Assembly: GCA_004154925.1 (NCBI GenBank)
Contig: QJNS01000469.1
Coordinates: 1 to 28,289 of the forward strand
Direction of reading: 5' to 3'
Length of the DNA stretch: 28,289 bases
From: Monosporascus cannonballus
Taxonomy: Eukaryota > Ascomycota > Sordariomycetes > Xylariales
Shown: positions 8,879 through 19,718 of the stretch, in pieces
How positions within the stretch are numbered: the first letter of the stretch is position 1
How the letters are laid out: each line of letters starts with the position of its first letter
Notes under the pieces: generated by a model
What the model was told of the DNA's origin: nothing
The model's input: the letters and a program-made list of their open reading frames with translations, nothing else
Databases searched by the model: none
Made by a program: the position numbers and the translations under genes

Positions 8879-11204
8879 GAGATCTGGAGGTCGGCTGATT
8901 TCCGAACTCGAGATTGAAGTAGGGTCGCAGTGCCGTAAAGGCATGATTCGTGGAGGGACTAAGGTTCTCACCGTGTACATTTTTATATGACCTGCGTTGA
9001 GGTCGGCTCAGGGGGGCCTTTAACGAGACCATGATGGACCAATTCGTCGACGGAATTGGTCAGAATGTATAGCCAGTCAATGTACAACAGTGTGGAATCG
9101 TTGGCCTTCACAGAATTGTATGTAGTGGAACGGGTCGTGTGACACCACAAACAAACGTGCCCCGAAAGCTTCCTGGTTATCGACAGACGGTACAGAGCCG
9201 TGTCCATTGACGAGCCAGCGAACACACTATCTACATGGATAGGCAGGTGGTCGACGGGAGATCTACTCGGCTCTCCGCAGCTTGGAAAGCTGCATGTCGC
9301 ACTGCAAGTCTCGAGCTGACACAAGCTAATAACGGATCTCACACATATCAAGTCCCGGTACCCTTGACTGTGTAGGTATCATTGTTGAGGTGCCCTTATC
9401 GCGACATGCAAAAACCACTCGCGACAGTTTCAGGGTCTCAAACTCGTGCACATATTAAGTACACCCGTCATCAACACAGAGCGAGCTGCCGAGAAAGGCA
9501 GATTGATCCGTACTCTCGCCCATTAAGGAAAGCCTCGCCTATCATGGGAGGGGCTGGGAACTGCACGTCACAGGGTAGCAAAGAAAATTCGATAGCGGTA
9601 TGCAGCCGGATAAGTCGAAAGCTCGGTAAGCCGCCTCATTGGGTACCAATACATACTTACGTAGGTTGCCAATGACGGCGATGTTGCAAGGGTGCCATTC
9701 TCTAAGTGAAGGAGTTTCCCCATGGAATCATGCCAGCTCCCGCGCCTTTGGTCGACAGGATACCTTTTCCGCGATCCGACCATGTCGGTATCCCGGATAA
9801 AGCCATCAATCTGAGGCATGTAGGCAGGGGGGCAGCAAAGGTCTCAGATTTTTTGATTGAGGCGCGAATGTCATGTTTTCTTTTCCGGCCTCATGATCTC
9901 AGTGTAAGATCGACGCTAACTTGGTACTGTAGGTAGCTGGCATTGTCCTCATCCACAACGTAATGTACATGGCTTGTACGTGGGTGGTACTGCCTGTTTG
10001 GCTTTGGTTGTTCTCAGGAGGCCCGTTGAAAGCGAAATGATACTTTTTTACCACATGTCCGGATTGTTGATGACGTTTCGAAGCGAAGAGCGGTGTCTCC
10101 AGAGTCTTTCCTGACTAGGGATCAAGAATAGACGCGCCCATCTAGAATGTTAGCCTAGCGGGGTTCAACAATGGAAACCGAGCTGAAGTGGGCCGAGTTG
10201 CCATTGCATCTTTGCAATACCTATTTGATCGACACCGTGGCATCAATCCGTTTCGGTCCCAATTTGCCCTTGCCCCGCGTGGGTTCACATGTACGAAGCA
10301 GAAGCATCCGCCTTCTCCGGGTTCCAAGGTGAATCTCGTGCAACCCGCTCCGGGTAGCTGCCGGTTTCCCATTTATGACAACGGGAAGCTGCGGTCCCCA
10401 TGATTGTCTAAATTCGAAGTAGTTACCTCGCCTATATACCTAGACGCAACTATCTTCCTTAGATCCGGAATAGCACATACCCGCATAGAGTATAATGGAA
10501 ACTCCAGAATGAGCTCGGTGTATAGTGTTCTCCTCTGCTTCGTACCCGCACCTTACAGCACCCCGAGGGTCCATGCAAGGGGTACGCGTGTGTTGTATCT
10601 TTTTTTTTCCAGGATATGCCTTCAGCTAGCACTGTCCGAATCGCCATTTCCCTTTGCCGCAGTTTCTCAAAAGACGCACTCTCAACATTATTAAACATTG
10701 CTTCCTCTTCCCCAGAAACGTCACGGACATGGCTCTTTACTCCGAGGTTCTCAATTATACATATACTAAGACTCATTTCCGCGGATAGAGTTTGCCCCCA
10801 GACTTGCTAATAGACACGGCGTCATTAGCCCCTAGCAGCGCTGAGCCCACGCTACCACCAAGACAAACCATTCCCCACTGGCATCTTACCTAGACCTGCT
10901 AGACCAACACAGCGGGCTTAGACCTTGTGTGGCTGGCCCAATTAACTGGATTCAAGGCCCTGACACCTCGTCCGATAAGCCCCGGAACGCTATAACAAAG
11001 CCCTTGAAAGTTGAGAAGGCCGTTGAAGGCCTGGACGTGCGTCAATAACCATAAGCATCGACCGAATCAGGCAATTCCTCTCCACGCCCACCAGTCCCGA
11101 CTGGGTTGATAACACCGGATCAGGAGCGTTCATAGGCCAGAAACAACCTGGCAAGCCACGCTTGACACCACCCAAATCTGCAAAGCTCCTCGTGAACTGC
11201 AGCC
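8879..11204. other. Spacer, no supported gene
   Basis: A 122-codon minus-strand stretch at 8983-9351 is open and Cys-rich at its start, but it begins with TTG and matches no known family. A near-palindrome (ACCAATTC, 7 bases, GAATTGGT) lies at 9038-9060. Overlapping open frames at 10142-10403 are unassigned. From about 11026 to 11233 a plus frame out of register with the MIF gene is open for 68 codons and rich in Pro/Lys; it might be missed 5' coding sequence of that gene. Confidence 0.45.
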
Positions 11205-12575
11205 ATGCTGGGAAAACCAAGCCGCCCAAATGATCTTGGCACCGCCCTATCAATGGGCCAAGTGAGTTCCCTGAATCATTACCCAGAGCCTACAACTGCA
11301 GGCAAAATCTACAAAACCCCCCGAAGGGACCCAGCGCCAGGACCAAAGCCTAATGTCATATTCGACCTGAAATCAGGTACTGGTACCACTTCGGCTACCC
11401 CTACACCTAAGACTGCTCCGTCCTTGTCTGCCTCGTTCCTTGCGCAACGGAAGTCCCTCCCTCCAAGGCTTTCTCACATGTCTTCCCCCAATACAACTCC
11501 CATTATTGTCGAGGGTAACGGGATGATGCGCAACATCGATCGTCCGCCGCCTGGTGACCCCCTGCGTCACCGCACATCCCAGCTACACCCGGACGTCCAG
11601 AGGAAGCGGAGTGCGTATTTCGAGAATGAATTCGCGGCGGCCAAGAGAGATCCGGACCCTGTCAAATGCCGCGTGCAAAATGAGGCCATGGTCTTAGCCG
11701 AGTTTAAAACGAACGTCATCGTGAGCCGCACCGGCCAGCCATTGCCAAGAACTGACCATGTCTTACTGACACTGCTCGCAGATCAACGATGAGTTCACTT
11801 TCATAACAGATCTTTCGTATCAACTATCCAATAGGTACCAACGGCCAATATCGTCCATCGCCGTCACGCTGAACCATGGCCAATGCATGATGTTCGGCGG
11901 TTCGTTCGATTCGGCCTATACTCTGACCATCCACGCGCTGCCGAGTCTCATACAGCCCACCACGAACAAGAGAAATGCCGCTCTCATTCAGAAACACATC
12001 GAAGAGACTCTAGGTGTTAAGCCATCGAGAGGATATGTCCGCTTTGTCCCAACTCCCGAGGACAGTGTTGCGATTGGCGGCAAGACGGTAGCCGGCGAGA
12101 TAGAAGATTCGGGAGGGAGTATGGTAACCGACGAATGTGAGCCTCCGGCAAGAAAAGGGTCCAAAGGGAATCGACGGATTAGCGTCAGGGTATGTTTTTC
12201 ATTCTTCTTCATTGGATTCGAACCCGGTAACCGGGACTTGCGCATTCCTGCCGCAAATTTCACCGCCCTCAACCCATACCCTAAACCGCCTATCCTGTCA
12301 CAGACCCCGCCTAACTTGGTTCGCAGTCCATCAGCAACTTGAAGGCGTCTGCGGCGGATCCTAGCCAAAGGATCCCCACTCCACCGTTGAGCGCAACGGA
12401 CTCAATCACCCCCATTCCAGAGATGCCGGAAATGCCTCCCACGCCTCCTACTCCTCCGGGTGACGAGAAGCTTCTCAGCGTCCCAGATATCAAGGGCGAA
12501 AAGACTGCATCACGGCGAAGAAGCTTCAGGTTCGGATTATTTGGCTCAAAACAGCCACCGAACTCGTCGGATTAG
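11205..12575 (+). CDS. MIF/tautomerase-fold domain protein, fungal long form
   Basis: Three exons: 11205-11720, 11782-12189 and 12327-12575, encoding 390 residues. The introns are 61 nt (GTGAGC, CTCGCAG) and 137 nt (GTATGT, branch CCTAAC, TTCGCAG), both phase 0. Residues 1-130 are Pro/Ser/Thr-rich and likely disordered. RKRSAYFENEFAAA (133-146) opens the conserved part, and 162-280 matches the macrophage migration inhibitory factor fold (MMFGGSFDSAYTLTIHALPS, PSRGYVRFVPTPEDS). The tail has PPTPPTPP (345-352), a possible SH3 ligand, and a basic RRRSFRFGLFGSK end. Canonical MIF tautomerases use a free N-terminal Pro. Here the domain is internal and the aligned position (about 162-163) is Met/Val, so that chemistry is not expected. 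The start is uncertain: GTGAGT...CTGCAG at 11262-11301 looks like a 40-nt intron. Confidence 0.87.
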
Positions 12576-13338
12576 CGTTCGACGATGACCGGTCCCTGTC
12601 AAGTTCCCTAGATAATGACTGCGTTGGATTTTTATAAGCGAGGCAGTGCGATTGATCCTCGGCGCGAAATGCGACCAGAGTTTCCATCGGGTATCGACAT
12701 TGTCCGCATGTTTTAGCCATATTCTCTTGGTTGAAGCTTGGAATCTCTGGTTGGTTGGCTGGTCAGTCATCGACCACCTGTTTGGTCGCTATTATTCTCA
12801 TTAGCGCCGGAGTTGTCGTATACGGGGAAATGATTTGGTCTTTTCCTTTACTAGCATGATTGATACCTCGGGCTTAGCATAAGAGTGCGCGTGTTTTGGT
12901 TACCCGCAATGTGTATTAATAACTTAAACTGTATAAAGGGCCGTACCTTAACATAACATTGCTAGATTGTAATGTGGCTTCGCACACGTATATGAGCTTG
13001 GCGACGATGCAGAACTATGGACAGTCGGGATAAAGGGGAGCATCGACTATGACCCGGCGGTTGCGAAGAACTTAAGAAGTAATGAGACCTTGGCCTGCTG
13101 ATGGTCAGGAACCTAGTTGGGCCCCAAGTTGCACAGAGGAATTAGATCACATATTATTCAGCCTTTCGGCCGAACCCGAGTAGATGTGCTCAGCATCGGG
13201 CTGGGAAAACATAGTTAGTTACCTGGCTTCACCAAGTCGCCCTAGGCCCGTATCTTAGGCGCCCAGGGGGTGACCTATCTTTTATACGTAGTCGACTTCG
13301 CTTTCGTTGTTTCATGACCACAGGCTACTCCTAGTGAT

Positions 13339-13361
13339 GGGGAGGGGAGGGGGGGCGGGGG
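13339..13361 (+). other. Putative G-quadruplex motif
   Basis: Four runs of 4, 4, 7 and 5 guanines are separated by single bases (A, A, C) on the plus strand. Very short loops favour a stable parallel quadruplex. It lies about 0.8 kb past the MIF gene and 2 kb before gtr2, so no gene role is implied. Folding is inferred from sequence only. Confidence 0.6.
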
Positions 13362-14320
13362 TTACGACCTCCTAGGCCTGACTTTACTAAACATGCTGCG
13401 TTGCATTGGACAAGCGGCTTAGTGATACAGTTCTTTATACGGTTAAAATATGAAAAAGGATTCCTTCCCGTACCTATTAATATCACTGCACCCCTTCGGT
13501 GGGTTATATGATGTCAACTTGACATTAAGTACCTAACGGCATAGTATCAGAGATATCATGTTCTAGCAGTTCTGGGGGATGTTATGCAATATCAGGACTG
13601 TAACTTGAATTATCTGCTAATTAACTCGAAATCCAGCTGAAACTGGCAACTACTTAGGCAGTTATCCCGGGCGGGTGCCGTCATCTGCTCACTGCCCGGC
13701 AAACCGTCTCTGTGGTCTTGATGACTCACTCCACTTAAAAGAAGCGACAATGCTTAACGTCTCTTGGTCATTACACTGATTAAAATCACGTTCAGAATAC
13801 CACCTTAACAAAGTATTCCTGCCATTTAGGGATACGCCGATCACGCGGGATAGGGCTTCCCGTCCTGAAAGATAAGCAAGGGAACTTTCATCAGAACCAC
13901 ACACCGAGCAAGCGGGAATCTCCGGCATTCGGTAAGTCAACAGGTGATTCTCGCCAATTACCGCTTAGCAAACGACCTGGGTATAAGGCGAACACTACCA
14001 CAACTAGCTATACCTATACGCCTTGTGTGGACAAATGTTATTTTCGGGCCGATTGTGCCGTCGACCCCTATTGTTTCGACGACCCCTATTCCTCTCATCC
14101 GCCAGTCTTACCAAATGCTGCTTACCAAAATAACATTGACGAGCAATCAGGCCTCACCATAAGCGAGTGCAACCCAGTAGACTGAGGCAAGTCAGTCCCG
14201 TCACCTCTCTACGTTGATCTACGGAAATGATCTGATGACAATTAGCCCGCTCAGAAGATTCAGGTTACAGAACAGTACCAATTTTAGTGAGCAACCGGAA
14301 GAGCTTCAAGGACTACGATT

Positions 14321-14344
14321 CTTATTAAGCCTCTTATTAAGCCT
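14321..14344. repeat. 12-bp perfect tandem duplication
   Basis: CTTATTAAGCCT occurs twice head to tail, followed by one more C. It looks like a replication-slippage product and is not tied to a recognised gene. Confidence 0.8.
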
Positions 14345-15251
14345 CCATCCTTATCGTCCTATGCGGCGGGGGAGGGGAGCATTGGGTTCATCGCGTTCCG
14401 ATATCTCCAACAAACGGCAGGCATCCGGGCCCGGCTGAACAGCCAATTACAACCTGCCCAGCATGGAGGTAAGACACTCTTTTATCTTCTCACCGTAGCC
14501 TCTCATTCATTCCTTGCGGGCTTTCCCATGACTGCACATTTGCTGGGAATACCGAGTGGTACAGTATCTATTCCCTGTATTATCATAACCTCGGTATTTG
14601 TTACGACGGGCATTTGTGGCGGATGCTTCCGCTCGATCTCGCGTTTAATCCCACAACCTCGGTTCCGGTTTGCGGCCGTGTCACGGGATGGGCCCTTCGC
14701 TTCCAGCTGTCGAGCGCAATGCCACCATCGTCTGTTTGGGAGCCATCGACTACTAGACGGTCCGAGCTCGACATCACCAGTGCTATCCCACCATTTGAGC
14801 TGAACCGTCAGAGGTCCGCCTGTACGACCGTGAGATCAGCAATGAAGCCAGCTCCTTCATCTTGCATATTTTCTAAAGCCGACGGTCACCGCTGGCTACA
14901 GTATTGGATCCACGTCCAAGCCCTTTTCCGTGGGTGGCTAGGAGCTATGCCCAGTGGCCGATGCTCGTGATTGATTCCTACCCGCTCCCGGCTAGCCCTC
15001 GCATGATGAGCGTCCTGATTGCCGCTCGCTTATCTGAGCCCGTGGGTTCGGTAACGTCGTTTGAATATTGGTTCGCTCGCCAATCTCCCAAGATCGACCT
15101 TGCAAACAGGAACCGGCAAGCCAAGAGGTCGATACTGTTAGGTCAAACACGATATCTGAGGGCTCTTAGCAGCGATGAACCAGGCACGACATCCATCTGC
15201 GTGGCACGTCAGTTGCGACTGCCTCGATCCCTAGTCTTCTCTATACCATTC

Positions 15252-15270
15252 TTTTTTTTTTAAAAAAAAA
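15252..15270. promoter_or_regulatory. T10A9 homopolymer palindrome upstream of gtr2
   Basis: Ten T followed directly by nine A, 48 bases before the gtr2 ATG. Poly(dA:dT) tracts in fungal promoters tend to exclude nucleosomes, and a TnAn step is also a perfect inverted repeat. A pyrimidine-rich leader (TCCTTTCCAATCTCTTTCC) follows. A promoter role is inferred from position; a sequencing or assembly error in homopolymer length is possible. Confidence 0.45.
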
Positions 15271-15318
15271 GGGCTCATTGTCGCCACTGTCCTTTCCAAT
15301 CTCTTTCCAACCTAGAAA

Positions 15319-16605
15319 ATGTCTTCTCAACTTAGCGGCCGCGACGCCTCAGAAGTGGCCCCTAGTGAGCAGCCTCGGAGGAGGCGTTCTACATTCATCA
15401 GCCCAGCTCAGCTGAATCTCACACGTGTTTTTGAACAGAACCGACAGAGGCAATTGAAGAACGATGGTGCAAAGGCCGCGGAGCCCTCCCCGGATCAGGG
15501 TAAGGGAAAGCCTAGGTTACTTCTAATGGGACAAAGAAGGTAGGTCATCGAAGGAGTCGAATGCCAAGGGCTGCGTTGACACAATCTTCAGGAGCGGCAA
15601 ATCATCCATATCAAGCGTCGTATTTCACAAACTACCCCCGAATGAGACCTTATTCTTAGAGTCTACGGCCCGCATCCAGAAAGATGCAATGCCGTACGCC
15701 TCCGCACACCCCTTCTAATAGAAAGAAGCCCTGCTGACCCTGCCAGGAGCTCGTTCATGGATTTTCAAGTTTGGGACTTTCCGGGCCAGATCGACATATT
15801 CGAGAACCCTAGTTTCGACATTGATGCGATGTTCGGGGAGATTGGAGCTCTTATCTGGGTCATCGATGCCCAGGATGACTATCTGGAGGCGGTTGCGCGC
15901 CTGAACATGACGATCTTGAATCTCCAGCGGACTTACCCTAACATCAAGATCGAGGTTTTCATTCATAAGGTCGACGGCTTATCTGACGATTACAAGCTCG
16001 ATATCCAGCGGGACATCACTATACGGATCCAGGACGAACTCTCAGATCACGGGATCGAAAATGCCCCAGTCACGTTCCACTTAACGAGCATATATAACCA
16101 TAGCATATTCGAGGCGTTCAGCAAGGTCATCCAGAAGCTCATTCCACAGCTAGGTATCCTCGAAGCGATGCTCACAAATCTCTGCCGTACCTGCCGCTTT
16201 GAGAAAGCCTACCTCTTCGACGTGGTGTCGAAGATATATATCGCGACGGACAACGCCCCCGCGGACATGGCCAGCTACGAGCTCTGCTCCGACTACATCG
16301 ACGTCATCATCGATATCACCGAGGTCTACGGCGGCTGGCCGCGGTCCAAGAAGTACACGGAGGCCCTCGAGGCCCCGCCGTGGAACCAGAAGCTCGAGGA
16401 CCAGGTTGCCGCCAACTGCGCCGAGAGCTGCATGGTGCTGAGCGACGGCAACCGGCCCATAATGTTGCGCGAGGTCGACAAGTATCTCGCGCTCGTCGCC
16501 ATCATGAAGGAGGACAGCTACGACAAGATGCCCCTCGTCAACATGAACGTCGAGACGGTCGTCAAGGGGCTCAAGGAGTTCTTCGAAATCACCAAGCCCA
16601 AATAA
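15319..16605 (+). CDS. gtr2: Rag GTPase Gtr2 (RagC/D type)
   Basis: Three exons, 15319-15539, 15592-15693 and 15747-16605, encode 393 residues; the introns are 52 nt (GTAGGT, TTCAG) and 53 nt (GTACGC, branch CTGAC, CCAG). Both splices fall inside codons and restore the GTPase motifs: P-loop GQRRSGKS (71-78), WDFPGQ (117-122), HKVD (181-184) and [16 protein letters not shown]. The C-terminal roadblock-like half ([31 protein letters not shown]) is complete. FPGQ and the overall match favour RagC/Gtr2 over RagA/Gtr1. In yeast Gtr2 pairs with Gtr1 on the vacuole under the EGO complex and signals amino-acid status to TORC1. The N terminus has a basic, Arg/Gln-rich extension of about 65 residues, probably disordered. 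GC content rises sharply in the last 0.4 kb, where third positions are nearly all G or C. Confidence 0.95.
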
Positions 16606-17703
16606 ATGAGAAGGGCGATGAAGATCTCGCGGAACGAACGATGCGTTGCCTTGCATTAAGATCCCCCTTGGAACATAGGACCAGAAACGAGTTTGTTCAA
16701 CTCTGCTAGGGAAAGGAGTCACCAAACAATGAATTAATGATTATCTGCGTTGCTTGATTCCTCTTGTTTCTGTTCCAAGTCCCGTATAGCCATGGCGATA
16801 TATTTACTACCCGAGCACGCGCCCAGAGCCAGCCCTCACATCCGGTTTTGTGACTGGGTCCTCGGGATATTTAAGCAGGCAAAAATGCGAGCTGTGCCTG
16901 AACCATGATGGCGAGTACTCTTCCAGCTTCCCAGGGTAGTACTAACTGTCGGACATCTGGCATTAAAGAGAGCCTGGTACCGGGTCTATCCAGAGTCGAT
17001 CCCGTCAAGATGCTGTAGAAATACGTGTGCTAGGTATCGATTAGAGTAAATAAGGTTTCTGACCACGTACTACCACTGACGTTTCCGGTCCAGTCGTGTG
17101 CCTTTTGCTGCTTTATATGACGAGATACGTAATATCACCCAGAGGGTCATGATCCAGAATATCATGCTGTAGATTAGCCTGATGGTCTAATATACCATCA
17201 ATTCGATCATAATCCGGGTTGGGGGCATATAAGTACGATGTCGCGACTACCTCGAAGGGTGGCCTTCTCAGGATGTATTTAGAAAGCCGCGGTATCGTCT
17301 TGCTGGAGACGCCTTCGTCCGCTTTACCTACCTCGATACAGCTCATTCTCCCCGTTGAATTCCGGAGGGCGCACTCCTAGGAACGATTGAAAGAGCAGGA
17401 AAGCAATAGACAGCCACGCTGGAGTATATCCAGTCCGCGCCCATTTCGTACCGTCCTCAGCCGCGCCGTATACTCCGCTGTGCAGGATGGGCATCACGGC
17501 CGAACTCGAGTGACGCCGCCGGGGCTATCAAATGTATCCCAGAGCCTACCTATCACCGTAGATGTCGACCCAGAGCCTCGGTTAAGGAAGGGGCCCAATG
17601 CTGAAAGGACACCACGAAGCCGCCAAAACGTAGAGGATCCCTTAAATGCTGACGCCTGCGAGTCTAGACATACGGCTTTCGCGCCATCTGTCTGCGATGG
17701 TAA

Positions 17704-18178
17704 TATCCAGAACCCGAATTATATATTCAAGGGCATATCCGAACACATATATGCAGGCAGGCTATTGATGCAGCATGCTCGAAGAATCCACAGGAGCCGT
17801 TCACTTACCGCCCGGGAATAAGCCGGACTGATCGGCCCACCTCCTACATCAGAGCGAGGATGGCTGTCCCCGATCTACTCCCCCTCGGCCTCCTGAGTAT
17901 CGTCACCAGCGGCTGGTCGACGCCGCCGTCGGGCTCGAACACCTTACGCGCGGACGGAGAGCGTGATTAGCAAAATGGCCACCATCGTTTCCCTCTCCGT
18001 CTTCATCGTCACCATCGCCGTTGGAGGTGCGGCCGTCGGGCTTTACGACTGGCCCCGAATACCTCTAGGACTTCCTCGAACACCTCAACTTGGGCGAGCT
18101 ACAGAGCCCGGGTCCCCGGAAAAATGCGGCCACCGCTGCGCAATTCAGAAGACGGGTCGCGGGCGCCGCCGGGGCTAA
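17704..18178 (+). pseudogene. Frameshifted membrane-protein-like sequence
   Basis: Frame 1 is open from 17704 to TAG 17968-17970. It reads through FTYRPGISRTDRPTSYIRAR and MAVPDLLPLGLLSIVTSGW, ending in GERD. Frame 2 takes over at 17963 (VISKMATIVSLSVFIVTIAV...GLYDW) and runs to 18178. One base change in length at about 17966 would fuse them. Both parts have strongly C/G-ending codons between 17860 and 18060, unlike the surrounding spacer, and both carry a hydrophobic segment. Frame 2 before 17757 is also open back to about 17387 (EHIYAGRLL), suggesting an earlier shift. This looks like the C-terminal part of a multi-pass fungal protein that has decayed, or an indel error. No family name is justified. 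Confidence 0.35.
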
Positions 18179-19043
18179 ATAAGCGCAGATGTTGACTACG
18201 CTGTGATTCCCCGGGTGAGCGTCCAGGGCTTCTTGTGAGCACAGGCTAATGTTCGATGAACTGTCCGTCCGTCAGTTCGGCGGAAATGCTTCGTCCAAGG
18301 AGATGGAGGTTTGATGGTTTGTAAGGTTGCGGTTCTGCAGTAACTATCTTTTACGCATGTAGGCAGCAGGGAAGCCCAACCAAAGCCTTTGGCCGGACAA
18401 TGTTTCGTAAACACGAAGCACTGGATGCTTTCTCCTGGAATGCTGAAATGTATTCGGTGATGACATACTCACACATAACCACATGACATGAGCTGCATGC
18501 AAAGACGCAGAGCAAGATCGTGGAAATCGTTTAACCGATGCAACGTTCCGTCTCGATCATTGAGCCCAAAATAGGTATCTCGCACGAGGGGTGTGAAACC
18601 CGTCACCAACCTTTAAGGCTAACGCATGTTCTTAGCTCACGTGCCTTGTTTCAGTAACACCTGAGCAGTGACTAAGTACGGACGGCAGGAAGATGTCGAT
18701 GCTCTGATGCTAGCCGGCTATAATCTAGAGAACTCTGTGACCATGCGAAGCCCTCGAGTAGATATTGGATAATACGGCTGGCTCTCAAAGATCTGACTTA
18801 CTCGTGTGTCCTGGTCCAAGACATCACTGGCCGAGCACTAGCCGGCAAGTCTATTTCTTTCCTAGCCGTATACCACTTCTTTGTCGTGTCGCCCCTTTCA
18901 ACGAAGGAGGATCTTGACTGAGCTTGCTCCTGATACCATACCACTCCCTATCAGAGAGATTGATCATGGTCAGCCCAAGACTTCTCAACACCTAGAGCGG
19001 TAAGTAGTCAGGTATAGGGTCTACACACTGCATCGCTTAAGCA

Positions 19044-19718
19044 TTGGAAACATCGTGCTTAATTACGAGAAGGTCACCGACTCGGGTTGACAATATGCCC
19101 AAGTCATGCGCACTGAGGCAGAGCGGGCACAGACGCAAGAGCGTCAACGACTGCTTGCTCAGATACACCTGCGATCTGGCTAAGGGACGCTGGCAGACAG
19201 ATGAGGCGGAAAGGAAGAAGCTTAGGGGAATGTTGTCTCGACCCGTTGACATAATGCGAACCTTTCGTGGACATACCGGAACCTTATATGCTTAACGTAA
19301 GTCACAAGCCCTCCTATGCCTGGACGCCTCGAAAGATGCGACCCTGCGTTTGCCGGGATCGAAGCGGTACAAGCCTAGTCGCCCTCGAATATGCGGACAA
19401 GGATCGTCTTGGAAGTTAGCCAGCCTCAATAGATGGTGCGAGTCGCGCACGTCTCAACGTGAGATATTCGACGATAAGGGACATCGCAGAATTACCCCTT
19501 GGACAGGGAGTCACCGTTCTGCGTCAGGCGATCTCCTCAGCATCTCCAGAATTACAGGTCTCAGCGAGGACCGGCGGAATCGCCCGTACTTACTGGACTG
19601 CGTTTGCTTGGGAGGTCAGAGAGAAATGACCATACGAGTTCTGACATCCCCGTTCTACAGCAACCCGTACCCCTCTGCTATTTGGGATAGCGGCAAGCGC
19701 AGCCGGATGAAATTCTAG
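19044..19718 (+). pseudogene. Stop-interrupted open stretch, unassigned
   Basis: One frame is open for about 225 codons except for TAA at 19293-19295. Before the stop it reads ...DEAERKKLRGMLSRPVDIM, RTFRGHTGTLYA. The last nine residues resemble the start of a WD40 blade, but no later GH...WD repeats follow. A second frame over 19090-19180 encodes a Glu/Gln/Arg-rich helix (EAERAQTQERQRLLAQ). The TAA is followed directly by CGTAAGT, a donor-like site. No codon bias stands out, and a chance origin is quite possible. Confidence 0.17.

Larger units (their letters stand above)
12576..15318. other. Spacer with G-rich tract, no supported gene
   Basis: 3' flank of the MIF gene and upstream region of gtr2. 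It contains the G-quadruplex motif, a 12-bp tandem duplication, an 11-bp direct repeat (CGACCCCTATT at 14062 and 14080) and the T/A palindrome. A minus frame at 13689-13940 includes CSVCGSDESS but lacks a zinc-binding partner pair. A plus frame at 14473-14970 is open for 165 codons (WYSIYSLYYHNLGICYDG inside) without a recognisable domain or membrane segment. Neither is called as a gene. Confidence 0.45.

Noticed and set aside
9038..9060. Near-palindrome ACCAATTC-N7-GAATTGGT as a possible operator or terminator
   Set aside because: Eight-base arms at this spacing are common by chance, no T-run follows, and no gene lies next to it.
8983..9351. 122-codon minus-strand ORF with Cys-rich start
   Set aside because: Begins with TTG, no splice or promoter context, no recognised domain; length is within chance expectation.
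12210..12240. T-arm-like GGGTTCGAATCC on the minus strand inside the second intron of the MIF-like gene
   Set aside because: The five-base stem around the TTCGAAT loop does not pair, and no D-arm or acceptor stem can be drawn.
13689..13940. Minus-strand frame with CSVCGSDESS as a possible zinc-ribbon protein
   Set aside because: Only one CxxC pair is present, so no zinc-binding fold can be supported.
16150..16725. 191-codon minus-strand frame over the end of gtr2
   Set aside because: Antisense shadow of the GC3-rich GTPase exon (Val/Asp/Gly-rich composition, no motif).
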